From Roridomyces roridus (lineage: Eukaryota > Basidiomycota > Agaricomycetes > Agaricales > Mycenaceae): DNA of 64,000 nt. The stretch covers positions 1 to 64,000 of the forward strand of contig JARKIF010000070.1 of NCBI GenBank assembly GCA_029378245.1. The letters are read 5' to 3'. This document shows, in pieces, positions 10,232-21,795 of the stretch. The notes beneath the pieces were generated by a model, which was not told where the DNA came from, did no database searches, and saw nothing but the letters and a program-made list of their open reading frames with translations. Made by a program: the position numbers and the translations under genes. Position 1 is the stretch's first letter. Every line of letters starts with the position of its first letter.

Positions 10232-10448
10232 CTAGACGCATTAAATAATTTCAATGACATTGATCTGCCAACTTGGGACGAGGACGTGTAGTGCGAGAGC
10301 GATTCGGCGAAGTTCCGTCCTATTTCAAAAAAGAAGACGTTGCTCACAGTCGGACGAAAAGACCATCGACTAAGTGATTTATGCCTCAGCTCAAATCGCG
10401 TGATTGAACCTCTAATTCTAGAAGAAAGAAGGAGAACAGAACAAAGCA

Positions 10449-12959
10449 CTACACATCCTCAGACCCCTTCTTCCCGAATTCAGCCATCTCCAGCCCTCCC
10501 TCCTCCCTGGCCGCCACAATCCCGCTCTCCAGATCCCGAGGCTCCGGAGGCTGACCCTTACCCTTGTCCTCCGACACCCCAACGGGCGTCGCAGCCCCAC
10601 TCTTCCCCTGCTTCTGCTGCTTCTTCGTCTTCCTCTCAACCTCCTCCCGAATCGCTTTCTGCCTCAACGCCTCTTCATCCCCCCTCGACAACTCCTTATG
10701 TTTGATAAACAGCACACTCACACAGGTCGCGAACGCCGTCATCACCGCGTTCATAATGAAGAGCGAACTGAAGCCCTTGGTGTACCCGTGATACAAGATA
10801 TCCGTGCCATCGGTGGAGGAGAGCCCGACGCTGGTGGGATTGTGTAGGAGGGTGGGGTCGTCAATGATTTGTTTGATAAGCGAGGAGGAGATGCCGAGGT
10901 GGTCCATGGCGGTGCGGAGGTTGTTGTTGATTAGCGTGGAAGCGACGGCGAGGGATAGGGTGCCGCCTAATAGACGCAGGAACTAATTGAACCATTAGCC
11001 TTGAACTGCGGGAAGTATGGATGCGCACATTCCGCATGGCTGTTACGACCGACATGTCGCGTCTTGCAACGCTCGCTTGGACGGCAACCGTTGTCGTTTC
11101 TGCCACAAGTCAACATCTCATCCGAAGGGTTTAAACAATTCAACCCACGCATTGTCTGACCAGCTCCAATCCCCGCAAGCATCATGTACACCACCAACAC
11201 GCCTTTCGAAGTTCCCGGCCGGATGGTGGATATACAACCGCATGCGATGGACCAAACACCGAATCCAACATGTATGATAGTCTAGTCGGTGTTAGTATGA
11301 TTCATGAAATAAAAGGGAGCTCACTCTGTAATGCCCCGTACGGCTCACGAGCATACCCTGTATAAAATAAGAAATGAGGGATAATGTGAAGATTGAAATA
11401 CACACAGCTCCCCAACTCGCAATGATCTGCGTGACGAGTAGCGGTACAAGGAATACACCTGGAACAGTTCACAGTCGTTCGGTAGAACATGGAGTGAAAT
11501 CAATACCAGCATGAAGCGGATCGTATCCAAGGCTGACTTGGAAGAATTGCGGGAGATAGTACAAGGTGGAGAAGAATACAAAGCCGCTGTGATTGCGTTA
11601 GATTTCGGAAAGAATAAAAACCTGGACATACTTTACAAACATAGCTAGAAAACGTTGAAAGGAGAGACATAGAACAGGATACGGCACTTACCTACAAACA
11701 CACCCGAAACGGTCGAGTGTTTGAAAATATACACTAAGTAAGGTCTTGATTGGCTTTAGTTTCGGAAGAAGAAAGTTAACTTACTGGGGACGATAGGAAG
11801 CCTCGCCCCTCTCCATTGCCAGAGACAGAAGAGTCCAAAAACTGCGAAACTGGAAATTAACGGCCCGAGGACGATGGAAGATTTCCATGGAAAGATGACA
11901 CCGCCCTGCGGAACGGCTCAAAACACTATCAATAGAAAGAAGAAGGAGCGTACCCATATAAGGGGTAACATTAATAGGGCACACGCGCCCAGGGTCAACA
12001 ATGCCCCGAGGTAGTCCACGGCGAGAAGTTTACTATCGGTGGATGAGCAGAGTCTTTCGAGGAAAAACGCATCCTCACCTCCGAATTTCTCCTTGCACGG
12101 GCTTCAGAGGAAGAACGAAAACAACGATGCAGGTGGCGACGAATGAGATGGGAATGGTGACCCAAACACACCACTGAGAGCTCGGTAAATAATCACACGT
12201 GTAGAAATTTCATGAACACGCACATGCCAGCCGACATTCTGAGCGAGAGCGCCACCGATGACTGGACCAATCGCGTAGCCGATGGCCACGACTTGAACGG
12301 GAATCAGGAATGGCTTACGCGGAGGACGAGATACATACCCCCTCCGATAATGCCTTGGTATTTTCCTCTGCATTTTTTCAGTCAGTCAATTCTCCGAGAG
12401 AGTATGCTGTTCACCTTTCGCGAAGGCTGACGAGGTCCGATACAACTATTTGCATCATGCTGACGAGGCCTCCGCCTCCAGCGCCGGCAAATCTACAGAA
12501 AAGTCAAGACTCGATTCGTAAAATTTCAAATCGTTCGTACCCTCTGAAGACAATCAGCTGCACGATCGTCTTTGAGAATCCAGCAATCAAGTTCCCGAGC
12601 ATGAACAAGGTCATGGCGATGCAGAGGGCGCTCTTTCGGCCAAATATGTCGGAGAACCGACCATAAAGTGGCTGAAAGCACGTCGAGGTCAAGAGATAGG
12701 CGGAAGGGACCCAGGAAATGACAGAGCCTGCATTGAAAGCAGCTGAGATCGTCGGCAATGCAGTGGAAACGATGACGGAATCCAAAGTAGAGACGACGAC
12801 GCAAAGGCCGAGGCCGAGGAAAATGGGCAGGAGTCGTCGAAAGGGTAACATGTTGGTCTGGTCGGTGAGTTCGATTGCATGACCTCTGCCGCTCTTGGGC
12901 GTAGCGTTGCCGGGGGTGCTGTGGACAGTTTCCGCCTCGTCTGGGGTCGGGGACGACAT
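10449..12959 (-). CDS. MFS drug:H+ antiporter-type transporter (copy 1)
   Basis: Many small exons. The N-terminus (ATG 12959) is a hydrophilic leader, then LPIFLGLGLCVVVSTLDSVI (TM1), STALPTISAAF and the MFS motif A loop GRFSDIFGRKSAL. Further pieces include GYAIGPVIGGALAQNVGW (motif C type), FVFFSTLYYLPQFFQVSLGY and a last exon (from about 10980) ending with TM helix FIMNAVMTAFATCVSVLF and a basic, Lys/Glu-rich cytoplasmic tail. This is the DHA2 (14-TM) style used to export drugs, toxins or metabolites at the plasma membrane; the substrate is unknown. A close paralogue lies inverted at 59462-61907. This copy has an extra 15 or so residues in the tail (DKGKGQPPEPRDLESG). Confidence 0.85.
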
Positions 12960-13066
12960 GGCCTCGTGGTAATGGGGAGAAGACCTCGAACATGTGGAGA
13001 CTTTCTAGATATCCAAAACAAAATCCGATTAAATCCGGAACGGCAGTGGCGGCAGAAGAATAGAGC

Positions 13067-13076
13067 GATCACGTGA
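13067..13076. promoter_or_regulatory. E-box-like site GATCACGTGA upstream of the MFS gene
   Basis: About 108 bases upstream of the MFS start at 12959, within AGAGCGATCACGTGAGAAGCG. It has the same sequence and the same orientation relative to the gene as the sites before the BTB genes. Confidence 0.5.
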
Positions 13077-13226
13077 GAAGCGTAAGTCCGAAAGTGAAAG
13101 ATATGATCGGCTGTCGGCCCGGTCTACCGATTGCGCAACAGCGCGTTAACAGGATGTTACTGTGTCGAGAGCGTTGCTTAGCTGCGATATTGAATCAGTT
13201 GAACTGTAAAAAACCTCGATCCGTTC

Positions 13227-13980
13227 CTAAACAATATACAGCACATAGGGAAGAAGAAGAGACGGAACGAGAGTCTTCAGGGTACGGAAAGAAGAACCCA
13301 CTGCCGCATTGCCACTGGGTGTCGGAGAACTCGACGTCGGAGCGGTGCTGGTCAGGGGCATGGACGCAGACGCAGAAGTAGAGGTTCCGGTCTGTGACGC
13401 CGACGCCGACGACTCGGAGTCAGACCGCGATTGAGAAACCCCAGCAGCTGCATTCACTGTAATCCACGGCTGGACAGGGCCAGAGAACGTCTGGGTAAGA
13501 CTGATTGTCCCACTGGGCGCTTGGATCACACATGTGCCTTGTGCTGTTCCAAATGCGCATGATTCGAACAACAGGGTGCCCGGCGTCCCTTGAACATATT
13601 CTGAATCGTCTTCCAAAAACGTGACTTCACATTCAAGTAAGTATCAAGCATCTCCAGTGAAGAAAAGGAAAGCGCACCTGTGTAATATGGAAGCGGTTCA
13701 GAAAGGAGTGTGATGGTGGATGTTCCAGATATCTCGACAGCAAGGGTTTCCGCGACCACTTCGACGTAGGTGGTCATCCCGGAGTCTGCGTCAACCCCAA
13801 GCGCAGAGATCATAGAGACTGTGGCGCTCGCCTCGACAGTCAATGACTCTGGCTGCGGAAGCGAGGGCAGCAGGAGCGTCTGTGCGTGGACTGTGCCGCA
13901 GTTGAACAGCTAACATCAAAATTGGAATGAAGATGCTTACCGCCGTATATGAGAGCGAGCAAGACGAGATAATGCGGCAT
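13227..13980 (-). CDS. Small secreted, probably GPI-anchored protein
   Basis: ATG at 13980 begins MPHYLVLLALIYG; after an intron the frame continues VHAQTLLLPSLPQPES, so the first 16-17 residues form a good signal peptide ending near HAQ. The mature part (TVEASATVSMISALGVDADSG and on) has no family I recognise. A second intron near 13680-13622 leads to VTFLEDDSEYVQGTPGTLLF with a few Cys. The C-terminus is rich in Ser/Thr (SESSASASQTGTSTSASAS) and closes with a hydrophobic stretch LVPSLLLPYVLYIV. Signal peptide, Ser/Thr stalk and hydrophobic tail together are the usual shape of a GPI cell-wall protein. Function unknown. Confidence 0.75.
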
Positions 13981-14654
13981 TTTGGTTGGAATGGAGGGGA
14001 GGGGAGGATTCTGCATCAAATACCCTCAAGAGCCAAGCTTGGCAACCAAAGTAGCACGCACCCGCTTTCCCAGGATGCTTCCTTGCATGCAAAAAATCAG
14101 ACGTATGAATGACCGGATCGACATTTTCCTTTGCGATGCCGTCAAGGCGCTAGCGCCTGGCCTAAAGTTATACATTGCACATGTGAACCCACAGGGAGCG
14201 TCGCAACGTTTCGTTCCCCATTGATCACCCCGTCCACGACAGCGGAACGTGTCAGCCACGGACGCGGGTGTGGTCACGCGCTGTTGGCTGAGACATCATC
14301 CACTATCTTGCCCTTCGGCGTCTCGTAGATGCGTTTGAATGTGCCTACCTCTGCGCACCTGCGGAGCTGTCAGTAAGGCATCCAATTTAGGTTCAGAGAA
14401 CCCACTCCACGTCTCGTCTATTCTAGTTTGAACTTCATGTTGAACAGCACGCATAGCCACCAATTGCAATGACTCACTTTCGCATCCAACCATAGTGCAA
14501 GTATAGTTCCACGTCGGGATAAACCACGGAATCCGTACCTGTCGGCCCGCGAAGTGAAGTGTTGCGGTCCCGCACATTCCACTGCTGCGCGCGGTGAATC
14601 ACAAACTGCGTCTTATAAGTAAAACCAGTGTGGATGACTCGGGAGGAAGTAAAC
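13981..14654. other. Intergenic region between divergent genes
   Basis: About 670 bases between the secreted-protein gene and the arrestin-like gene. Open frames on the minus strand (14296-14836) have no homologous look and mostly lie opposite the arrestin exon. I see no RNA gene or repeat. Confidence 0.4.
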
Positions 14655-15997
14655 ATGCCTTCAGATTCCAGTGTTCCCCCAGAGTACTCCCCCAAGGTTT
14701 TCCCTCCGTTGTACACACCAGTTCCACAGTCCTCCGAATCTACACTCCAGCGGTCCTCCAGTGCAGGCCCTGCCAGGATTGCCGCGTCTGGATACTTTGT
14801 CCGACGCCAAGATGGTATTACGTTGTTGTTGCACAATCAAGACTCTGCAGCGCGTCCGAGTATTGGACCGGGGGCCTTTCTTGAGGGGAGAGTGATACTT
14901 GAGCTCACCGATCGAGATACGGTGCGGGCGGTTGAATTAAAAGTGAGTTCCCCAAGATCCAGTCGACGAGAGTATCTATACTGAAATTCCTAGTCAGATC
15001 GAAGGATGGATAGAATCACTCCCTCTTCCGGGAGCGCACTCGTCAGTCCGTGTGGTTTCCATCTCCAAGGTGCTCTATTCGCCCGAGAATGGGAATCCCT
15101 GCGCGAACAGTCTCCCCTTCTCCCATCGCTTTCCCTCCATTTTTAACGAGGGAGAGAACGTCCATCTCTTGCCACCGACTTGTCAGATAGAGTTCAACAA
15201 CACTCCGTTTTTCATGAAATGCACGTACCGGATCACTGCGACAGTCGTCGCCCAGAAACACGTCTTTCGAAAAGAGCATCGGTGAGCCGATCAATTGCCT
15301 CTGTGGAACCTGGTCTGAATACTGTACAGAATTTGCGTGGACCTGGATTATCATCCCCAGGTCACTCCGTTCCAACCTATACCGGAAAACCTGTCTCTTC
15401 TGAGGACAGTCAAACAATGTCCGGAAGAATGGACACAAATCCCGACGTCGACACTCAAACAAGAAATAATCTGCGACGTGAGTACCTTTGTTATCCTGCC
15501 ATAGATACTCACCAAATTCATAGTTCTTCGTCCCTCGGTCCAAAACCTTCTCAATATCCGACAACATCCCATTTTACCTGCAGCTTTTCGGGTCGGTTGC
15601 ATCCCTACGCGAGATATTCAGCGGCGGCTGTGGCGCATTCAAGCATCCCTTGCGTTTGGCAGCGGAAGGATTCCCAATTCAGGTTTATCTACTCAGAAGA
15701 GTGACGATGCGCGTGGGGGAAAGAAACGCGAGGAGGAGCATCGTTTTGGGTGAGGCGACGAAGAGGGAACGACCTCCAATATTTCGAGATGATGATACGA
15801 GACACGATACGGACGAGGTGCTCGCTTGGGAAGGCGAGCTGCGGTGCAGAGATGGTGACAATGTTGGGAGTTTTGACGCGGGTTTGGTTTCGGTTAGGGA
15901 TTCAATTGTCGTAGAGCTCTCCCCACCGAGGAGCAGTTCTCTGGCTCGAATGTTCGTCGAGCATACGATTAAACTCAGGACGGACGGGTGGAGATGA
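14655..15997 (+). CDS. Alpha-arrestin-like protein
   Basis: ATG at 14655 opens a Ser/Pro-rich leader with a PPEY motif (residues 8-11). The arrestin-like beta sandwich follows: EGRVILELTDRDTVRAVELK, then after an intron (acceptor ...TCAG at about 15000) IEGWIESLPLPGAHSS and NSLPFSHRFPSIF. Next come LPPTCQIEF and the chain FFMKCTYRITATVVAQKHVF. Later exons give ICVDLDYHPQVTPFQPIPEN and FYLQLFGSVASLREIF, ending RTDGWR. This is the pattern of fungal arrestin-like adaptors that link membrane cargo to ubiquitin ligases and endocytosis. PPxY motifs bind Nedd4/Rsp5 WW domains; the N-terminal PPEY is a candidate. The stop is only 45 bases before the next start. Confidence 0.7.
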
Positions 15998-16042
15998 ATG
16001 TTTAGTGTAGAGAGGGGCGTGGGAATTGATCAACATAAATTT

Positions 16043-17320
16043 ATGCTCTTGCACCTTGTGAGGCGCTCCCCATGGTCCAGTAGACGACATTTCAGCGCGA
16101 CTTGCCGCCAAAGTCGATTTAAAATCCTCTTTCTGGGCCGTGACGAGTTTTCTTGTGCCGTTTTCGAGGAGCTACATCGCTCGCGAGGTTGGCGTCCCCC
16201 ATCCCTCTTGAGAGCGCGTCATTCACGTCGCAAACAGATGTCTGGGAAGAACTGCTCGTCGCCACGAATCCGGACACGTATCTGGGCAACTGTGCGTCGC
16301 CTAAAAGCCTGCTGCTCGTTGTCATACTCATTCTACTGTCAGCACCCCTGCGGCCATTGGCAGAGTCGCTGCAGGTCCCAGTTCACCTCATACCTCCAGA
16401 AAAGTCGAATTTCAAACACTGGGAACCGCCACCGCCGTTCTCTACTCCCAGTCCGAACCACGTCCTCATCACGGCGTCGTTTGGGCGCATCCTCACTGCG
16501 ACTCAACTCGATCTCTTCCCTCCCTCAGGACGCTTGAACGTCCATGGCTCCGTCCTCCCGGCGTACCGCGGCCCCGCACCCATCCAGCACGCCATACTAA
16601 ACAGCGATCCCAAAACTGGCGTCTCTATAGCACAGATGCTCAAGCGCGGTATCGACAAAGGTCCTGTGTGGGCAACGGCCGACATAGTGTGCTCCCCTTC
16701 GCATTCCCTTGCTTTACGGTGTTAATGACGATTTACAGCCCATAAGTCCCGACGCGACGTTCTTGTCATTGCGCTCCGAGCTCGCTGAGCTCGGTGGTCG
16801 ACTCCTCGTCACCGTACTCCGGGACATGCTCGCCGGCAAGGCGAAATCCACACCCCAGCCCCCGGACTCCCCGACATCTCATGGACGCAGCATCACCGCC
16901 GCCGACGCTGTTCTCGATTTTGAGTCAATGACTGCAGAGGATATCGTAACGCGCTACCGTGCAATTGGGCACCAGGTGCGTCGATTATTCCGCTCTATAC
17001 GTCTTCTAACCTGCCAATAGCGTGCCCTGACGACATGGATGCCCTCCGGCATACGTCTGCTCATCTACGACCCCGCCGTCGCCCGCGAACCACCAAAACT
17101 CTCGGCCGTGCCAGGCGCGCTCGTATACCACAAGCCCTCGCGTACGCTGGTCATCCGGTGTGCCAAGGGCACGGCGCTCGCTGTGCCGCGCGTGAAGAAG
17201 GAGCGGCGGAGCACATTGGAAGCGCGCGAGTTTTGGAACGGCGTCGTCCCGAATCCGACGTTGTTGGTGGATGGCGAGTTGAGGCTCGTGCGCCTTGAGG
17301 GCGATGATTTCGGGCATTAG
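16043..17320 (+). CDS. FMT1: Methionyl-tRNA formyltransferase, mitochondrial
   Basis: The preferred start at 16043 gives MLLHLVRRSPWSSRRHFSAT, an Arg/Ser-rich mitochondrial presequence; an upstream in-frame ATG at 15998 would only add acidic residues. Then KILFLGRDEFSCAVFEELHR (formyl-transferase N domain), HVLITASFGRILT, and the signature NVHGSVLPAYRGPAPIQHAI with GVSIAQMLKRGIDKGPV. The C-terminal OB-fold part is in later exons (ITAADAVLDF, MTAEDIVTRYRAIGHQ, then LTTWMPSGIRLLIYD) and ends at 17320. It formylates initiator Met-tRNA with 10-formyl-THF for organelle translation. Introns are short and several. Confidence 0.88.
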
Positions 17321-17581
17321 ACTTGCTGTGGGGAAAATCAAAATCAAAGATGTTTCTGGAACCATGGAAAGACAAACGATTGTTACCTTCTCTTTCCCCC
17401 GACTCGTGTGTAAATTCACACCCTTCCAGACGAGTCCGAATGCACGTTTTTACAGCATGGGCTTGTTCTCCAGCACCTCAATTGTCAACTGTGAGAGCGG
17501 TTCTTATCAACAGAAGGTGGGTCCCGGTCAAGTGAGCATCGGGGTCTTGCTTTGCAAACTCTATTCCTTCTGCCCACCACC

Positions 17582-18241
17582 ATGTCTAGCCCGGTCACAG
17601 CAGACGAAATCTACAGCCCCGTCCTGCACAAAGGCGCCATCAGCATATTCGCGCTCGTCGAAGCCGAGATTGAAGCCCACACGGCTGCTGCGGCCCAAGA
17701 AGCGGATGAGCTCCGACGAATGATCGTGTCGATGCAGGAGAGCGCACGACAGCGCGAACAAGCTTATGAACGCGCACTGGCGGACTTGCGGGCCATTCGT
17801 GAGGGGTCTACGCTCGCGCAAGCCAACGAGCGCTTGGTGGGCAGGTTGGCTGAGCTCGGGGTGGTATGTCGGGCTGATGGCGAGGTCCTCGGATACGACG
17901 CTGCTTGGAGTCGGTTGTTTGATGCGTTGGAAACGACGGGGGATGATTGTCCTGACCCGTGGCTGCCTGGCGAACGGGAACGTCCCTTGACACTGTCGCC
18001 TGCACCCGTCCCGGATTCGGAATCAGACGTGCCGCCATCTGTGGCAGGTCCGCTCCGTGATGTAGTGCGCGCCGAGCGGATACTGAAAAGACGGGAAGAA
18101 CGATCTCGAGGTTGGAGGCAAAAGTTGATCGACAGGCAAAGGACATGGGAGGAGCAGAGAAAGGCGTTGGGCGATGAAGTCGGCCGATTGCGACACCATC
18201 TGAAGAAGGCTGGTATCGCTCCGCCAATGCCAAACCCATAA
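17582..18241 (+). CDS. Coiled-coil protein of unknown function
   Basis: A single open frame from MSSPVTADE (17582; the preceding ACCACC suits translation) to stop at 18241, 219 residues. Residues about 25-95 are Ala/Glu/Arg-rich heptads (EAEIEAHTAAAAQEADELRR and on), and a second coil near the C-terminus is EERSRGWRQKLIDRQRTWEE. The middle is a Pro-rich linker (LTLSPAPVPDSESDVPPS). I do not recognise the family. It follows FMT1 on the same strand. Confidence 0.65.
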   Translation: MSSPVTADEIYSPVLHKGAISIFALVEAEIEAHTAAAAQEADELRRMIVSMQESARQREQAYERALADLRAIREGSTLAQANERLVGRLAELGVVCRADGEVLGYDAAWSRLFDALETTGDDCPDPWLPGERERPLTLSPAPVPDSESDVPPSVAGPLRDVVRAERILKRREERSRGWRQKLIDRQRTWEEQRKALGDEVGRLRHHLKKAGIAPPMPNP

Positions 18242-18268
18242 ATTATTGCACAGAATACAATGGTTTAC

Positions 18269-19567
18269 CTACGGAAGTCCTAGCACGTATGAGGGCAGTG
18301 GATCAGTGAGGGCGCATTTCAGGATGCCCGTTCCTTGTAGGCCGGGCATTCTCGTCTCTACTGCAGGCACAAAGAACCTAAACAGGCTCTCCATGGACCC
18401 GGGCAGCGCGTTGCGACGCGGAATTGTGCAGTGCACACCCTGCAGATACAGGAGTTGCGAACGATCTTTAAACGTCGGTCCAAGGACAGGTAATGGTTCC
18501 GCGGCAGGCCAGGGAACCTCGGGGAAGAGCGGCTCGACGATGAATGAGAGGTGAATGTGCTCCACGAGGGGGAGAGCAGCTGCAAGGCGCGCAAAGGTGG
18601 CTGGAAAGTGTTCGGACAGGCATCTGAGGTGGTCGACAAAGACTTTGAATTTGAGAACGCGCACTAGGGGGAGATGTGGGATATTGAGCGGTTGGGTGAG
18701 TGCTAAAGTCTGTTAGTAACGAACAAAGACGACAAGAGAGGACAGACCTCCTGCATCGAGAGTGAGGTGTGTCAATGTCGGTGCGCAAGCCGCGAGTAGT
18801 CGCTCGTCACTTCCCCGACTGAACGCGTCGACGCGAAGCTCCAGTCGTTCGACGCGGCTCATGAACGAGGGATCCCTGGGTCGCAGGAGCAATTCACACA
18901 ACGGGACGATGGCCGGTCCAGAGTATGTGAGCATTAAATGGCGCAGTCGTGGCCCCTCTTTGCACTCGTCTTCCAAGTCCCCTCGAATCTGGGGCACATC
19001 CACCCGGAAGAACGAGACGATTGGGACCGCGGTAGCAGCTACAATCAGCGCCGGTGGTGCGCGTCGTATATTCAGCAGATGCAGAGACTTGATAACAGCC
19101 CTGCCCCGAGCCAAGAATGCCAGCAACGCGGAAACGGCTTCCTCGCCTGCAATGTGGTCCTTCCCACTCACGACCATCCGCTGGACGTTCTGCAGCATTG
19201 AAAGCACAGTCGTCCATGCAGCGAGCTGTTGAGGCGTCCCCGGCATGTCGATGGTCACGTTCCGGACATACAGCGCCAGGTGAGGCGAGTCGGTGAAGAA
19301 GGGACCTGCTGCCCTCAGTCGTCCTGGAGCAGAGCCGACCCTCCTGCGTCCGATGTATAGCGAGTGGAATATGTTTCGCTGGGATGACGCAAGGAAGGCA
19401 TGCGAGACCAAGGCACACGAGTGGAGAGTTGGGCGGTCGTCTACTTGGTCGATGACGGCTTCCAAGAGCTCTTGGGGAAAGTCAATCATAGAGTCATGTT
19501 CGGTTTTGTTTGCATGTCTTTCTGGATCTGACTTGGAGACTCTTTTCCTCCCTGTCCATGACGCCAA
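18269..19567 (-). CDS. F-box-like / LRR-like protein
   Basis: From ATG 19567 (or 19489, MIDFPQELLEAVIDQVDD), the N-terminus has the typical mushroom F-box-like start: FPQELLEAVIDQV, then LHSCALVSHAFLASSQRNIF. Irregular leucine-rich segments follow, such as LALYVRNVTI, LRHLMLTYSG and VERLELRVDAF. An intron near 18750-18700 leads to a second exon with LVRVLKFKVFVDHLRCLS and ends FFVPAVETRMPGLQ... at 18269. Such proteins are thought to present substrates to SCF ubiquitin ligases; the target is unknown. The function is inferred from family shape only. Confidence 0.75.
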
Positions 19568-19761
19568 GCAAAGGCCCTGTCCCTGCCCGCTTCCATTCTA
19601 GATCCGTCCTTCCTGCCGATTTGCAAAATGGCCGCACACAGGCCTGCCAGGCACTAAAATCAGGCGGGATCGTCACCGGGTCAACCTATTAGGCTGCCCT
19701 TCCCCGCACAATTATAAGCTACATCTCCTCGGCCCGTCCCTGGAACCTAGAACGCACCACC

Positions 19762-21713
19762 ATGGCTCTCCACAAACATCTCGTTAACAGCGCAGACACG
19801 CTCGTCGTCGACTCTCTGTCTGGTCTATGTGCAGTCAACAACCAACTCTCGTTTGACCCGCCGAGCAAAGGTGAGTCGATTACATCCAGTCGGGCTTGAG
19901 GTTGACGGCGTCCTAGTCGTTTACAAGACCAAGTTGGACCGCTCCAAGGTTGCGCTTATTTGCGGTGGTGGGTCGGGCCATGAACCGTCGCACGCTGGGT
20001 TTGTTGGGGAGGGCATGCTCAGTGCGGCTGTGTGTGGCAGCGTCTTTGCTTCGCCGAATTCGAGCCAGGTCCGCAGAGGGATTGACCTTGTTGAGAACGA
20101 CGCTGGGTGTGTTCACTATTCTATTCATCTTCCTCTCTAATGTCTGTAGGACCCTGATTCTCGTCAAAAACTACACTGGCGACGTCCTCAATTTCGGGCT
20201 GGCAGCCGAACAATACGCGGCCGAACACGCTGGCAAGTCGGATAAAGTCAAGTTCATCGTTGTCGGAGATGACGTCGCTGTGGGCAAGACGCAGGGCGGC
20301 ATGGTCGGTCGTCGTGGTCTTGCTGGTGTCGTTCTCGTGTACAAGATCGCCGGTGCGTTGGCGGCGCAGGGTGCGAGCTTGGACGAGGTCTACAAAGTCG
20401 CGCAGTGGGTCTCTGGACGCATTGGCACTATTGGTGTTGGGCTCGAGCATTGCCATGTTCCAGGTACTGCAGTGCCTTCGTCCCACCTCGAGGGTAGCGA
20501 GATTGAAATTGGGATGGGTATCCACAACGAGGCGGGCAACAAGCGTGTCTCGCCCATCCCTCCACTTTCCGAGCTCATCCCTACGCTCCTCGACTACATC
20601 ACTTCTACTGCTGACGCCGAGCGCGCGTTCCTGCCGTTCGAGAACGACGGCAAAGACCAAGTTGTTCTCCTCGTGAACAACCTCGGTGGAATGAGCGAGC
20701 TCGAACTCGGTGGTATCGTTCGTGCTACCCGTGAGGAGCTCGAGAAGCGTCAAATCGTCGTCAGCAGGATCATTGCGGGAACTTTCATGGTGAGTATTCT
20801 CTTCCTCTCTTTTTCAAGTATTAACACGACCGGCAGACGAGTCTCAACATGCCCGGCTTCTCCCTCTCCCTCGTCCTCTTACCGCGTGCCGACGAGGCGG
20901 ATGCTCCTAAAGCTGAGACTATACTATCCCTCCTCGACGCCCCCGCTCAGACACCCGGCTGGAAGTGGTCTTCCGGGGCCCCGCCAGTGACTCCCACGCC
21001 TCTCGCTCCTGCAGCCAGCGACTCTGCCAAGAAGGCTGCAGCCAGCGGCATCGCGGCCCCTCAACCCGCTGATTTTATCGCAGCCTTGAAACGCGCTTGT
21101 GAGGCCCTCGTCGCCGCTGAGCCGGAAATTACGCACATGGACACGATTGCTGGGGATGGTGATTGTGGGCTTACGCTCAAGGCAGGTGCGCAAGCTGTGG
21201 AGAAGGAAATCGAGGCCAAGAATATTACTGGCACGGACCTTGTGGCGGACGTGGTCGCTATTGCCAAGGTGGCAGAGACGGCTATGGGTGGCACGAGCGG
21301 GGCGTTGTATTCGTATGTCTCTTTCTTTTCTTTTGAATATGCGCTGAAGGGTTTGTAGGATATTCTTCTCTGCTCTTGCACAAGGCATCTCGGCGTCTGC
21401 CAAAGGCAAATCCACCACCGCGACGCCCGAGCTTTGGGGTGATGCTCTGAGCGCTGCGCTGACCAAGTTGTACACGTACACCCGTGCACGGCCGCCGTCA
21501 CGCACGCTCGTTGATCCACTTGCTGCGTTTGTGGGTGAATATTCGCAGGGTTTTGCCAAGGCGGTGAAGGCTGCGGGGGATGCTGCGGAGCATACCCAGG
21601 ATGTAGATGCCAAGGCGGGGAGGAGCGCGTATGTGGATGCGGGGGTATTGAGGGGAGAGAAGGTGCCGGATCCGGGGGCTTGGGGTGTAAAGACGATTTT
21701 GGAGGCACTTTGA
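19762..21713 (+). CDS. DAK1: Dihydroxyacetone (glycerone) kinase
   Basis: Five exons (19762-19870, 19917-20106, 20150-20789, 20837-21312, 21359-21713) join in frame to 589 residues, the usual length. The DhaK part shows ALICGGGSGHEPSHAGFVG, VGDDVAVG and the substrate-binding His in GVGLEHCHVPG. The DhaL (ATP-binding) part shows MDTIAGDGDCGLTLKAGA and AMGGTSGALYS. The enzyme phosphorylates dihydroxyacetone with ATP, giving DHAP, in glycerol/methanol-type metabolism and detoxification in the cytosol. The linker between domains is Ala/Pro-rich. ATG is preceded by CACCACC. Confidence 0.93.
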
Positions 21714-21795
21714 GGAAAGAAAGAAAGAATTGTAACTACAGAAGGATCGTGATAATTGTCTGCATTTTTGATCCCCGCACTTGTCTTTCACCACC

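Larger units (their letters stand above)
4625..12959. repeat. Left arm of an inverted segmental duplication
   Basis: Contains, left to right, kinase (+), a dead BTB gene (-), an intact BTB gene (-) and an MFS transporter (-). The right arm from 59462 to the window end carries MFS (+), BTB (+) and kinase (-): the same set in mirror order. Non-coding DNA just after the kinase stop is shared too, for instance GTAGAAAACATGGGATAAA at 5936 and its reverse complement near 63345-63365. The left arm has one extra BTB copy and the insertion at 6895-8378. Confidence 0.8.
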